A stretch of DNA of 64,000 nucleotides from Rhizobium herbae (GTDB lineage Bacteria; Pseudomonadota; Alphaproteobacteria; Rhizobiales; Rhizobiaceae). The translations under genes were made by a program, and so were the position numbers. The notes under the pieces are model-generated. The model searched no databases. It saw only the letters and a program-made list of their open reading frames with translations, and was not told the origin of the DNA. Shown in pieces: positions 53,210 through 60,602 of this stretch; position 1 is the stretch's first letter; every line of letters begins with the position of its first letter. The stretch covers positions 124,001 to 188,000 of the forward strand of contig NZ_JAGGJV010000009.1 in assembly GCF_017873135.1 (NCBI RefSeq), written 5' to 3'.

Positions 53210-53791
53210 TCAGCCCTCGTTCATCTTGTCTTCCCAATGGCGGCGGCAATAGACCACGTATTTCTCGTTGCCGCCGACATCGACCTGGGCGCCTTCGCGC
53301 ACGATGTTGCCCTCGGCATCCATTCGCGCCACCATGGTCGCCTTGCGGCCGCAATGGCAGATCGTGCGAACTTCGCGCATCTCGTCGGCGATCGCCAGCA
53401 GCGCCATCGAGCCGGGAAAGAGCTTGCCCTGGAAATCCGTGCGCAACCCGTAGGCCATCACGGGAATGCCGATGCGATCGGCGATGCGCGCCAGTTGCCA
53501 GACCTGATCTTCACCGAGGAATTGGGCTTCGTCGACGAAAACGCAGGCGATCGTCTCTTCGGCATGCAGCCGTTCGATCAGGGCATAAAGGTCGTCATCG
53601 TGATGGAAGGAGATGCCATCCTCGCTGAGCCCGATGCGCGAGGACACCCTCCCTTTACCCGCCCGGTCGTCGAAGGCGGCGATCAGGATGACCGTGCGCA
53701 TGCCGCGCTCGCGGTAATTATAGGACGCCTGCAGGAGCAGGGTCGATTTGCCGGCGTTCATGGTGGCGTAGCTGAAATACAGTTTTGCCAT
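53210..53791 (-). CDS. tdk: thymidine kinase (type II)
   Basis: Tdk phosphorylates thymidine for salvage. The 193-residue protein has Walker A in YATMNAGKST, DEAQF near residue 89 with the catalytic Glu, and zinc-binding pairs CHCG and YCRRH. ATG 53791 follows GAGGAC by a normal distance; an open frame extending to 53911 is not supported. Confidence 0.95.
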   Translation of the reverse strand: MAKLYFSYATMNAGKSTLLLQASYNYRERGMRTVILIAAFDDRAGKGRVSSRIGLSEDGISFHHDDDLYALIERLHAEETIACVFVDEAQFLGEDQVWQLARIADRIGIPVMAYGLRTDFQGKLFPGSMALLAIADEMREVRTICHCGRKATMVARMDAEGNIVREGAQVDVGGNEKYVVYCRRHWEDKMNEG

Positions 53792-54035
53792 GGCGTCCTC
53801 TTCTGTATGCTGTCGATTGTTCATGAACAGACCGGGCGAGGAAGGCCAGAGCGCAAGCGCAAAAGTCACAGAAAATCGAGGGCAGGCGGCAGAACATGAG
53901 CAATGCGACATCCCGCGTCGTTTTACGCGGGCGTGTCCGGCGAATGTGCCAATACAATCGCAGGCAACACCAGGGCGCTTGAATTGGCGGACATTTGGTG
54001 ATTGGCTAAATCACAAAAGCAGGGGAATGATAACG

Positions 54036-54986
54036 ATGAACAGACTGACACTGAAATTCATGCTGACCGCAGCCGTATCGCTGGCCGCGCTGACTGCGAA
54101 CGCCAATGCCGCCGAGCCGGAAAGCTGTGGCACCGTGCGGTTCGCCGATGTCGGCTGGACCGACATTACCGCGACCACCGCGACTGTTTCCACCATCCTC
54201 AAGGGCCTTGGCTACGCGACGGACATCAAGGTCCTGTCGGTACCGGTCACCTACCAGTCGCTGAAAAACAAGGACATCGACGTCTTCCTCGGCAATTGGA
54301 TGCCGACACAGGAAAATGACGTTCGTCCCTTCCTCGACGACAAGTCGGTCGAATCCTTCGGTCCGAACCTTGAGGGCGCCAAGTACACGCTGGCGACCAA
54401 CGCCAAGGGTGCCGAACTCGGCATCAAGGATTTCAAGGATATCGCCGCCCACAAGGACGAACTGGAAGGCAAGATCTACGGCATCGAGCCGGGCAATGAC
54501 GGCAACCGCCTGATCATCGACATGATCGACAAGGACACCTTCGGCCTCAAGGGCTTCGAAGTTGTGGAATCCTCGGAACAGGGCATGCTGGCGCAGGTTG
54601 CCCGCACCGAGAAAGACGGCGCTCCGGTCGTCTTCCTCGGTTGGGAGCCCCATCCGATGAATGCCAATTTCAAGCTGACATACCTGTCCGGCGGCGACGA
54701 TATCTTCGGCCCCAACTTTGGCGGCGCCACCGTGTTCACCAATGTTCGCGCCGGCTACACCACCGAATGCCCGAATGTCGGCAAGCTGATCACCAACCTG
54801 AAATTCTCGCTTCCGATGGAAAACGAGATCATGGGCAAGATTCTCAATGATGGCCAGGATCCGGAAGCCGCTGCGACCGCATGGCTGAAGGCCAATCCGA
54901 CGGCGATCGACCCCTGGCTCGCCGGTGTCACCACGAAGGACGGCGGCGAAGGTCTGCCAGCGGTCAAAACCGCGCTCGGTCTCTGA
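54036..54986 (+). CDS. choX: choline ABC transporter substrate-binding protein
   Basis: This 316-residue periplasmic protein has a signal peptide (LTAAVSLAALTANANA) and a glycine-betaine/choline-binding fold (OpuAC): FADVGWTDITATTATVSTIL near residue 35, and WEPHPMNANF near 200, with aromatic-box residues. In rhizobia ChoX binds choline. AGGGGA at 54021-54026 suits ATG 54036 rather than ATG 54027. A strong hairpin terminator follows, so choX is likely made in excess over choWV. Confidence 0.88.
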   Translation: MNRLTLKFMLTAAVSLAALTANANAAEPESCGTVRFADVGWTDITATTATVSTILKGLGYATDIKVLSVPVTYQSLKNKDIDVFLGNWMPTQENDVRPFLDDKSVESFGPNLEGAKYTLATNAKGAELGIKDFKDIAAHKDELEGKIYGIEPGNDGNRLIIDMIDKDTFGLKGFEVVESSEQGMLAQVARTEKDGAPVVFLGWEPHPMNANFKLTYLSGGDDIFGPNFGGATVFTNVRAGYTTECPNVGKLITNLKFSLPMENEIMGKILNDGQDPEAAATAWLKANPTAIDPWLAGVTTKDGGEGLPAVKTALGL

Positions 54987-54996
54987 TCGACAGACG

Positions 54997-55024
54997 AAGG
55001 CGGGGCAGAGTCCCCGCCTTTTTT
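54997..55024 (+). terminator. intercistronic terminator between choX and choW
   Basis: AAGGCGGGG (54997-55005) pairs with CCCCGCCTT (55012-55020) around a six-base loop and is followed by a run of T to 55024. It should lower transcription into choWV. Confidence 0.88.
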
Positions 55025-55072
55025 AAAAGCACATCCGCCCCATCATCGACCTCAAGAACCAGGCGAATCTCC

Positions 55073-55924
55073 GTGGAATGGCTCACCGACCCTGAAAGAC
55101 GCATCCCCATTGGCCGCTGGGCGAAGGATTTCTTCACCTGGCTGACCACCAATTTCGAAAGCTTTTTCGATCACCTGTCCGCCCTGCTGTCGGGTGTCGT
55201 CAACATTATCCTCTGGATATTGCAGACGCCGCACCCGCTGATCGTGGTGGCCGTGGTGACGGCAGCGTCCTACTGGTTCCGCCGCTCCATTGGCGTCACG
55301 GTGTTCACGCTGCTGGGCCTGCTCTTGATCATCAATCTCGGCTACTGGAAAGCAACGACTGAAACGCTGGCCCTGGTCCTGGCCGCCAGCGCGGTCAGCA
55401 TGGCCGTCGGTATTCCGCTCGGCATTGCCGCGGCACGGCGTGCCTGGGTTTACGCCGTGATGCGGCCGATCCTCGACCTGATGCAGACGATCCCGACCTT
55501 CGTCTATCTGATACCGGCCCTTGTTCTGTTCGGCCTCGGCATGGTGCCGGGCCTGATCGCAACAGTGATCTTCGCCATTCCGGCACCGATCCGGCTCACC
55601 CGCCTCGGCATCATCTCGACGCCGCCATCGCTGGTGGAGGCGGCGGTCTCCTTTGGCGCGACGCCATCGCAGGTCCTGCGCAAGATCGAACTGCCGTTTG
55701 CCATGCCGCAGATCATGGCCGGCCTGACGCAGACCATCATGCTGTCGCTGTCGATGGTGGTCATCTCGGCGCTTGTCGGCGCAGCCGGTCTGGGCGTTCC
55801 CGTGGTGCGGGCGCTGAATACGGTCAACATCGCCATGGGCTTTGAATCCGGCCTCTGTATCGTCATTCTCGCGATCATTCTCGACCGCCTGTTCCGTTCG
55901 TCCGATGAAGGAGAAGGCGCATGA
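55073..55924 (+). CDS. choW: choline ABC transporter permease
   Basis: This 283-residue permease has about six membrane helices and the BPD_transp_1 EAA loop (SLVEAAVSFGATPSQVLRKI near residue 190). The start is GTG at 55073, giving MEWLTDPERRIPIG as in other ChoW proteins; no ATG in frame lies in a good position. Its stop overlaps the choV ATG by four bases. Confidence 0.9.
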   Translation: MEWLTDPERRIPIGRWAKDFFTWLTTNFESFFDHLSALLSGVVNIILWILQTPHPLIVVAVVTAASYWFRRSIGVTVFTLLGLLLIINLGYWKATTETLALVLAASAVSMAVGIPLGIAAARRAWVYAVMRPILDLMQTIPTFVYLIPALVLFGLGMVPGLIATVIFAIPAPIRLTRLGIISTPPSLVEAAVSFGATPSQVLRKIELPFAMPQIMAGLTQTIMLSLSMVVISALVGAAGLGVPVVRALNTVNIAMGFESGLCIVILAIILDRLFRSSDEGEGA

Positions 55925-56970
55925 CCGAAGCCGTCGTTTTCAAGAATGTCGACATCATCTTCGGCAACAAGCCGGAAGCCGCCATCGCCATGGTCGATCA
56001 GGGCAAGACCCGCGACGAAATCGGCGCTGCGACCGGGCTGGTGCTCGGCGTCGCCGACGCATCGCTGACCATCACTGAGGGCGAAATCCTCGTGCTGATG
56101 GGACTGTCTGGCTCGGGCAAGTCGACCCTGCTGCGCGCCGTCAATGGCCTGGCGCCGGTCGTGCGCGGCGAAGTGCAGGTGAAGACCGGGCACGGAATGA
56201 TCAATCCGTACAAGACCAGTGCCAAGTCGCTGCGCGACTTCCGCATGCATGATGTCTCGATGGTGTTCCAGCAATTCGCATTGCTGCCCTGGCGCACCGT
56301 CGAGGACAATGTCGGCTTCGGGCTGGAACTTGCCGGCGTGCCGGACAAGGAACGCAAGGATCGTGTCGCCGAACAGCTGGAACTGGTCAACCTGACGAAA
56401 TGGGCCGGCCGCCAGGTCAAGGAACTCTCCGGCGGCATGCAGCAGCGTGTCGGCTTGGCCCGCGCCTTTGCCACCGGCGCACCGATCCTTCTGATGGATG
56501 AGCCATTCTCGGCGCTCGATCCGCTGATCCGGACCCGGCTTCAGGACGAACTGCTGGAATTCCAGCGGCGGCTGAAAAAGACCATCCTGTTCGTCAGCCA
56601 CGATCTCGACGAAGCCTTCCGCATCGGCAACCGCATCGCCATCATGGAAGGCGGACGCATCATCCAGTGCGGCACGCCGCAGGATATCGTCAAGAACCCG
56701 GCCAACCAATATGTCGCCGATTTCGTCCAGCACATGAACCCGATCACCATGCTGACCGCGATGGACGTCATGAGCCAGGGTGTCAACCGCACCGACAGCG
56801 CCGCCGGCGTCTCGGCGACCGCCAAGCCGACAACGCCGCTGATCGACATTCTCGATGCCATGTCGCGTCAACCCGGCAGCATCGGCGTCGTCGAAAATGG
56901 GGCCATCGTCGGCACCATCAACGCCCAGAACGTCGTGGAAGGCCTGACGAGGCACCGCAACAAGAGTTGA
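55921..56970 (+). CDS. choV: choline ABC transporter ATP-binding protein
   Basis: This 349-residue ProV-type ATPase has Walker A GLSGSGKST near residue 62, the ABC signature LSGGMQQR near 167, Walker B ILLMDEPFSALD near 187, and a C-terminal regulatory part without clear paired CBS domains. It drives choline uptake with ChoXW. ATG 55921 overlaps choW. Confidence 0.92.
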   Translation: MTEAVVFKNVDIIFGNKPEAAIAMVDQGKTRDEIGAATGLVLGVADASLTITEGEILVLMGLSGSGKSTLLRAVNGLAPVVRGEVQVKTGHGMINPYKTSAKSLRDFRMHDVSMVFQQFALLPWRTVEDNVGFGLELAGVPDKERKDRVAEQLELVNLTKWAGRQVKELSGGMQQRVGLARAFATGAPILLMDEPFSALDPLIRTRLQDELLEFQRRLKKTILFVSHDLDEAFRIGNRIAIMEGGRIIQCGTPQDIVKNPANQYVADFVQHMNPITMLTAMDVMSQGVNRTDSAAGVSATAKPTTPLIDILDAMSRQPGSIGVVENGAIVGTINAQNVVEGLTRHRNKS

Positions 56971-57000
56971 CCGGTCGAGCCTGAATGCCGCTATAAGTGA

Positions 57001-57028
57001 CGCCCGGACGCAATCGTTCCGGGCGTTT
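57001..57028 (+). terminator. choXWV operon terminator
   Basis: CGCCCGGA (57001-57008) pairs with TCCGGGCG (57018-57025) followed by TTT. It lies 31 bases after the choV stop. Confidence 0.7.
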
Positions 57029-57053
57029 CGCATTCGAACACGAGGCAAAGCCG

Positions 57054-57797
57054 ATGGCCGACAAACCTTCCGTCCTGCGCGAAACAGACGACGAGGCACG
57101 CAGGCTTGCCCGCGTTCTGCTGCGCTCGGCTCGCCACGCCGCCATCGCCGTCATTGAACCGGGAAGCAGCGGTTTTCCCTTCGTCAGCCGTGTGCTCCTC
57201 GGCATCGATACCGACGGGACGCCGGTCATTCTGGTCTCCGCCCTGTCGACACATACGCAGGCGCTCGCCGCCGATAGCCGCTGCTCGCTGCTGACAGGCG
57301 AAATCGGTAAGGGCGATCCGCTCGCCCATGCCCGGCTGACAGTCCAGTGCGAGGCGGAAAAGGTCGAGCGCGACAGCCCACCCCATACGCGCATCCGCGA
57401 GCGCTTCATCCGCCGCCATCCGAAAGCGCAGCTCTATGTCGATTTCCCGGATTTCGCCTTTTTGCGGCTCACGCCGCTGAAGGCCAGCCTCAATGGCGGC
57501 TTCGGCCGGGCCTATGCGCTTGACGGCGAGGACCTGCTCATCCGCTCTCCGGCAATCGACGATCTTGCCGCGATGGAAACCCGGGCGATCGTCCACATGA
57601 ACACCGACCATTCCGATGCGGCAAACAGATATGCAAAGGCCTATTGCAAAGCAAAGGGCACGGGCTGGCGAATCTGCGGCCTCGATGCCGCCGGGATCGA
57701 TCTGGCGTCGGGCGACCAGCTGAAGCGACTGGAATATGAGCAACCCCTACAATCTGAGGGGGAGTTACGGACAATGCTGGTAAAACTTTACGGTTAA
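57054..57797 (+). CDS. HugZ-like FMN-binding / DUF2470 protein
   Basis: This 247-residue protein has an N-terminal split-barrel of the pyridoxamine-phosphate-oxidase/HugZ type (FPFVSRVLLGIDTDGTPVIL) and a C-terminal DUF2470 domain (IVHMNTDHSDAANRYAKAYC) with the conserved His. Relatives bind or degrade haem or act as FMN reductases; the function here is uncertain. GAGG at 57042-57045 sets ATG 57054. It follows the cho operon terminator, so probably has its own promoter. Confidence 0.82.
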   Translation: MADKPSVLRETDDEARRLARVLLRSARHAAIAVIEPGSSGFPFVSRVLLGIDTDGTPVILVSALSTHTQALAADSRCSLLTGEIGKGDPLAHARLTVQCEAEKVERDSPPHTRIRERFIRRHPKAQLYVDFPDFAFLRLTPLKASLNGGFGRAYALDGEDLLIRSPAIDDLAAMETRAIVHMNTDHSDAANRYAKAYCKAKGTGWRICGLDAAGIDLASGDQLKRLEYEQPLQSEGELRTMLVKLYG

Positions 57798-57844
57798 CTA
57801 ACCCTCACCTACCCCGAATTCTTGTAGTGGGAGGTTGTCCTTTT

Positions 57845-57860
57845 ATTCATCACGTCTAAT
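57845..57860 (-). promoter_or_regulatory. NolR-type binding site
   Basis: On the minus strand, ATTAG is followed after nine bases by AT, matching the published NolR consensus (A/T)TTAG-N9-A(T/A). It lies 57 bases before nolR, where autoregulation would be expected. Confidence 0.55.
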
Positions 57861-57916
57861 TATCTCATATTCACATTCATAACCAAGCGTGATGTGAACT
57901 TCGCATGGAGTACCGA

Positions 57917-58258
57917 ATGCAAACGATCTCTCCTCAGAAACACGGTAAGGCTGAAATAGCTGCGGAGTTTCTGTCGGCTATGGCCAACCCGAAGCGTCTG
58001 CTGATTCTCAGTTCACTGGTGAACGAGGAAATGGCTGTCGGCGCCTTGGCAAACCAGGTCGGCCTCAGCCAGTCTGCCCTGTCGCAACATCTCTCGAAAC
58101 TGCGTGCCCAGAATCTCGTCACCACCCGTAGGGATGCGCAGACGATCTACTATTCGAGTTCTTCGGATGCCGTCCTGAAAGTATTGAAAACACTGAAGGA
58201 TATCTACGGCGACGAAAGCAGCGCGACCGAACGCGTCGCCCAGCGCCGTACCGCCTGA
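57917..58258 (+). CDS. nolR: NolR, ArsR-type global regulator of nodulation genes
   Basis: This 113-residue (117 from ATG 57905) winged-helix protein matches NolR throughout: AEIAAEFLSAMANPKRLLIL, EEMAVGALANQVGLSQSALS and the recognition-helix region LRAQNLVTTRRDAQTIYYSS. NolR of Sinorhizobium and Rhizobium represses nod and other genes. GGAG at 57907-57910 fits ATG 57917. A matching NolR site lies upstream. There are no nod genes in the window. Confidence 0.9.
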   Translation: MQTISPQKHGKAEIAAEFLSAMANPKRLLILSSLVNEEMAVGALANQVGLSQSALSQHLSKLRAQNLVTTRRDAQTIYYSSSSDAVLKVLKTLKDIYGDESSATERVAQRRTA

Positions 58259-58260
58259 TA

Positions 58261-58291
58261 CAGTTCGGGGCCGCGTGCCGGCCCCGAACTG
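58261..58291 (+). terminator. nolR hairpin terminator
   Basis: CAGTTCGGGGC (58261-58271) pairs with GCCCCGAACTG (58281-58291), an 11-base perfect stem with a nine-base loop, three bases after the nolR stop. A T run is missing. Confidence 0.65.
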
Positions 58292-58385
58292 TCCAGACCG
58301 TGGACCTTGCCTTGAAGCATCATTGCCGCGGCATCCATCCTTCACGTTTACGCGCCTTTGAGACTTGGCATGCAGTATCTGCGCC

Positions 58386-59462
58386 ATGGACACGACAGAC
58401 AAAAACCGGCTGGCGGCCGCAGCGACCGTCAAATGGGCCGTGCTTGGGACAGGCGCAATCGCCTCGACCTTTGCCGACGACATCCGGCTGGCTGAAAATG
58501 CCGAGCTTGTTGCCGTGTGTTCACGGACGGTCGAAGCCGCCACCAATTTTTCGCAACGCGTCGGCCCCCTTCGCATCATCGCGGATATCGAGGCCCTGGC
58601 CGGTGACCCTCTGGTTGACGCCGTCTACCTGGCCACGCCGAATACCGCTCATTTCGACCAGGCATGGACGCTGTTGAACGCAGGAAAACCTGTTCTCATC
58701 GAAAAGCCGCTTGTCACAATGGCCGCGCAGGCGCGATCGCTTGCCGAACTGGCAGCAAACCAGCAGACCTTCGCGATGGAAGGTCTCTGGACCGTCTTCC
58801 TGCCGGCGATCGACCGGGTGCGCAGCCTTCTGGCAGACAATACCATCGGCGCAATCACCGGCATCCGCGCCGAGCTTGCCTATGCAAAGACCTTCGACGG
58901 CAACAGCCGCTTTTTTTCGCAAGTGCTCGGCGGCGGCTCTCTTCTCGACCTAGGCATCTATCCGATCGCGCTGGTGCTGGCGCTGTTCGGCTCTCCGCAA
59001 TCGATCGCAGGTCGCTGGCTTGCAGCGCCCACGGGCGTCGATATGTCGGCAGACATCCGGCTTGGCTTCGGCGCCTTCGAAGCATCAATCTCCTGCGGCT
59101 TCGATCGCAATGGTGGCAATCGCTTCATCATCGAAGGCGAGGCGGGCAGACTCGTCATTGATGCGCCTTTTCTGCGAGCAAACCGTATCCTGGTGACGAG
59201 AAATCGTCTTGCCAACTACGTCGCGGCACCACCCCGTTCCGGCCGCCTGTCTCGTGCCATCAGCAAAATTGCGCGCAGATTGCCCCTGCCCGGCCTCACG
59301 GTCCACGAACACGGATTTCCCGGCAGTGGGCTGCAGTTCGAGATCGAAGCTGCAAGCAAGGCCATATTGGAGGGAAAGCGCGAGCACCCGCTGATGCCGC
59401 TTGGCGCCAGCATCGCTGCCCTCGACATCATCGAAACCATTCTGGCGCAGCGCGCATCATAG
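58386..59462 (+). CDS. Gfo/Idh/MocA family oxidoreductase
   Basis: This 358-residue NAD(P)-dependent sugar dehydrogenase-type protein has a Rossmann start (KWAVLGTGAIASTFADDI), the conserved EKPLVTMAAQA near residue 105 and a C-terminal GFO_IDH_MocA domain. The sugar is unknown. ATG 58386 is used; an in-frame TTG at 58365 is possible. Its stop overlaps the stop of the converging gene by six bases. Confidence 0.88.
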   Translation: MDTTDKNRLAAAATVKWAVLGTGAIASTFADDIRLAENAELVAVCSRTVEAATNFSQRVGPLRIIADIEALAGDPLVDAVYLATPNTAHFDQAWTLLNAGKPVLIEKPLVTMAAQARSLAELAANQQTFAMEGLWTVFLPAIDRVRSLLADNTIGAITGIRAELAYAKTFDGNSRFFSQVLGGGSLLDLGIYPIALVLALFGSPQSIAGRWLAAPTGVDMSADIRLGFGAFEASISCGFDRNGGNRFIIEGEAGRLVIDAPFLRANRILVTRNRLANYVAAPPRSGRLSRAISKIARRLPLPGLTVHEHGFPGSGLQFEIEAASKAILEGKREHPLMPLGASIAALDIIETILAQRAS

Positions 59463-60602
59463 CGCGGTCGGCGTATGATCCCGCCTGCCGGCGTTGAGCG
59501 CCAGCACGATATCCGTCAGATGCAGCGCGGTCTCGCCGGAAAAGAACGGCTTGGTGCCTGTCCTGATCGCGTCCGCCTGCACCGCGATGCCGCGCACGAA
59601 ATCGATCTGCGACGGATAGGCCGGGAGGACGCTTTTCTCCGCAGCGTGCGGATAGGATACGGACTTTCCGGCGGTGAGACGAAACGGGAATTTCCGCTGA
59701 AACTGCCATTCGAGACGCTCGATCAGGCGATGCAACAGCGGCCGTCCGGCGCCTGCCAGTTCGACATGGATCGGCGAGCGATTGTCCCAGAGATCGCGCA
59801 CGACGATCGTCCCCTTGTCGCCGACGATCGTCAGCGACCGATCCCTGGGTGCCGCAAGTCCACTTGTCAGACGCGCGACAAGACCCGACCGGAAGGTCAG
59901 GCAACCGACGGAAAAATCCGGCCCGAGCGCGAGGGCTTCGGTCCCCGGCCCCTTGTTCGGAAAGGTGAGCGCCGAAAAGGCCGCGACATTGGCCACCGGC
60001 CCGAACAGCGATACGAGCCAGCTTGTCGCATAGCCGGCATGCTCCAAGGTGCAACCGATCTCGAATTCATGGACGGCCGGCCATTTCGCGCCCGAGCGGC
60101 TGCGCCATTCCTGCCATTTGTCGAGAAAGACCGGCCCGTCCTCCATTTCGGCATAGGCAAGGCGCGGCGTGCCGATGACACTGGAGGCAAGGATGTCGGC
60201 GCAATGGGCGCGGGCGTCGCTGAGCGCATTGGCCGGTGCGCCCGCCAGGATCAACCCATTCTCCGCTGCGAGACCGACCAATTCGCGCGCCTCGTCCACC
60301 GTCATCGCCAGCGGCTTCTCGCAATAGACATGCTTTCCCGCAAGCAGCGCCGCCTTGTTGACGGCGTGATGGCTTTCCGGTGGCGTCAGGTTGACGACGA
60401 TGGCAACGGCAGGATCGGCGAAGGCTTCATCGGCCGAGGCAAAGGCGCGGACCTTCCAATAGTCGCTGAACTGGCGCAGCCGGGCGGGATCGACATCCCA
60501 GACACCGGCCAGCCGTAATTGCGGATGGTTTGCCAGCGTCGTCATGTAATAGTCGGCAACGAAACCCGTGCCAATGAAAGCGATGCCCGTCCGTCCGCTC
60601 AT
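59457..60602 (-). CDS. Gfo/Idh/MocA family oxidoreductase, coupled to GH9 gene
   Basis: This 381-residue protein has the Rossmann motif IAFIGTGFVADYYM at the N-terminus, CEKPLAMTVDEARELV near residue 95 and the DxxH-like GCTLEHAGYA near 190. It probably oxidises or reduces a sugar or sugar acid. Its ATG overlaps the GH9 stop by four bases, so both are made together; glucan breakdown products or a linked sugar are likely substrates. Confidence 0.88.
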   Translation of the reverse strand: MSGRTGIAFIGTGFVADYYMTTLANHPQLRLAGVWDVDPARLRQFSDYWKVRAFASADEAFADPAVAIVVNLTPPESHHAVNKAALLAGKHVYCEKPLAMTVDEARELVGLAAENGLILAGAPANALSDARAHCADILASSVIGTPRLAYAEMEDGPVFLDKWQEWRSRSGAKWPAVHEFEIGCTLEHAGYATSWLVSLFGPVANVAAFSALTFPNKGPGTEALALGPDFSVGCLTFRSGLVARLTSGLAAPRDRSLTIVGDKGTIVVRDLWDNRSPIHVELAGAGRPLLHRLIERLEWQFQRKFPFRLTAGKSVSYPHAAEKSVLPAYPSQIDFVRGIAVQADAIRTGTKPFFSGETALHLTDIVLALNAGRRDHTPTAL

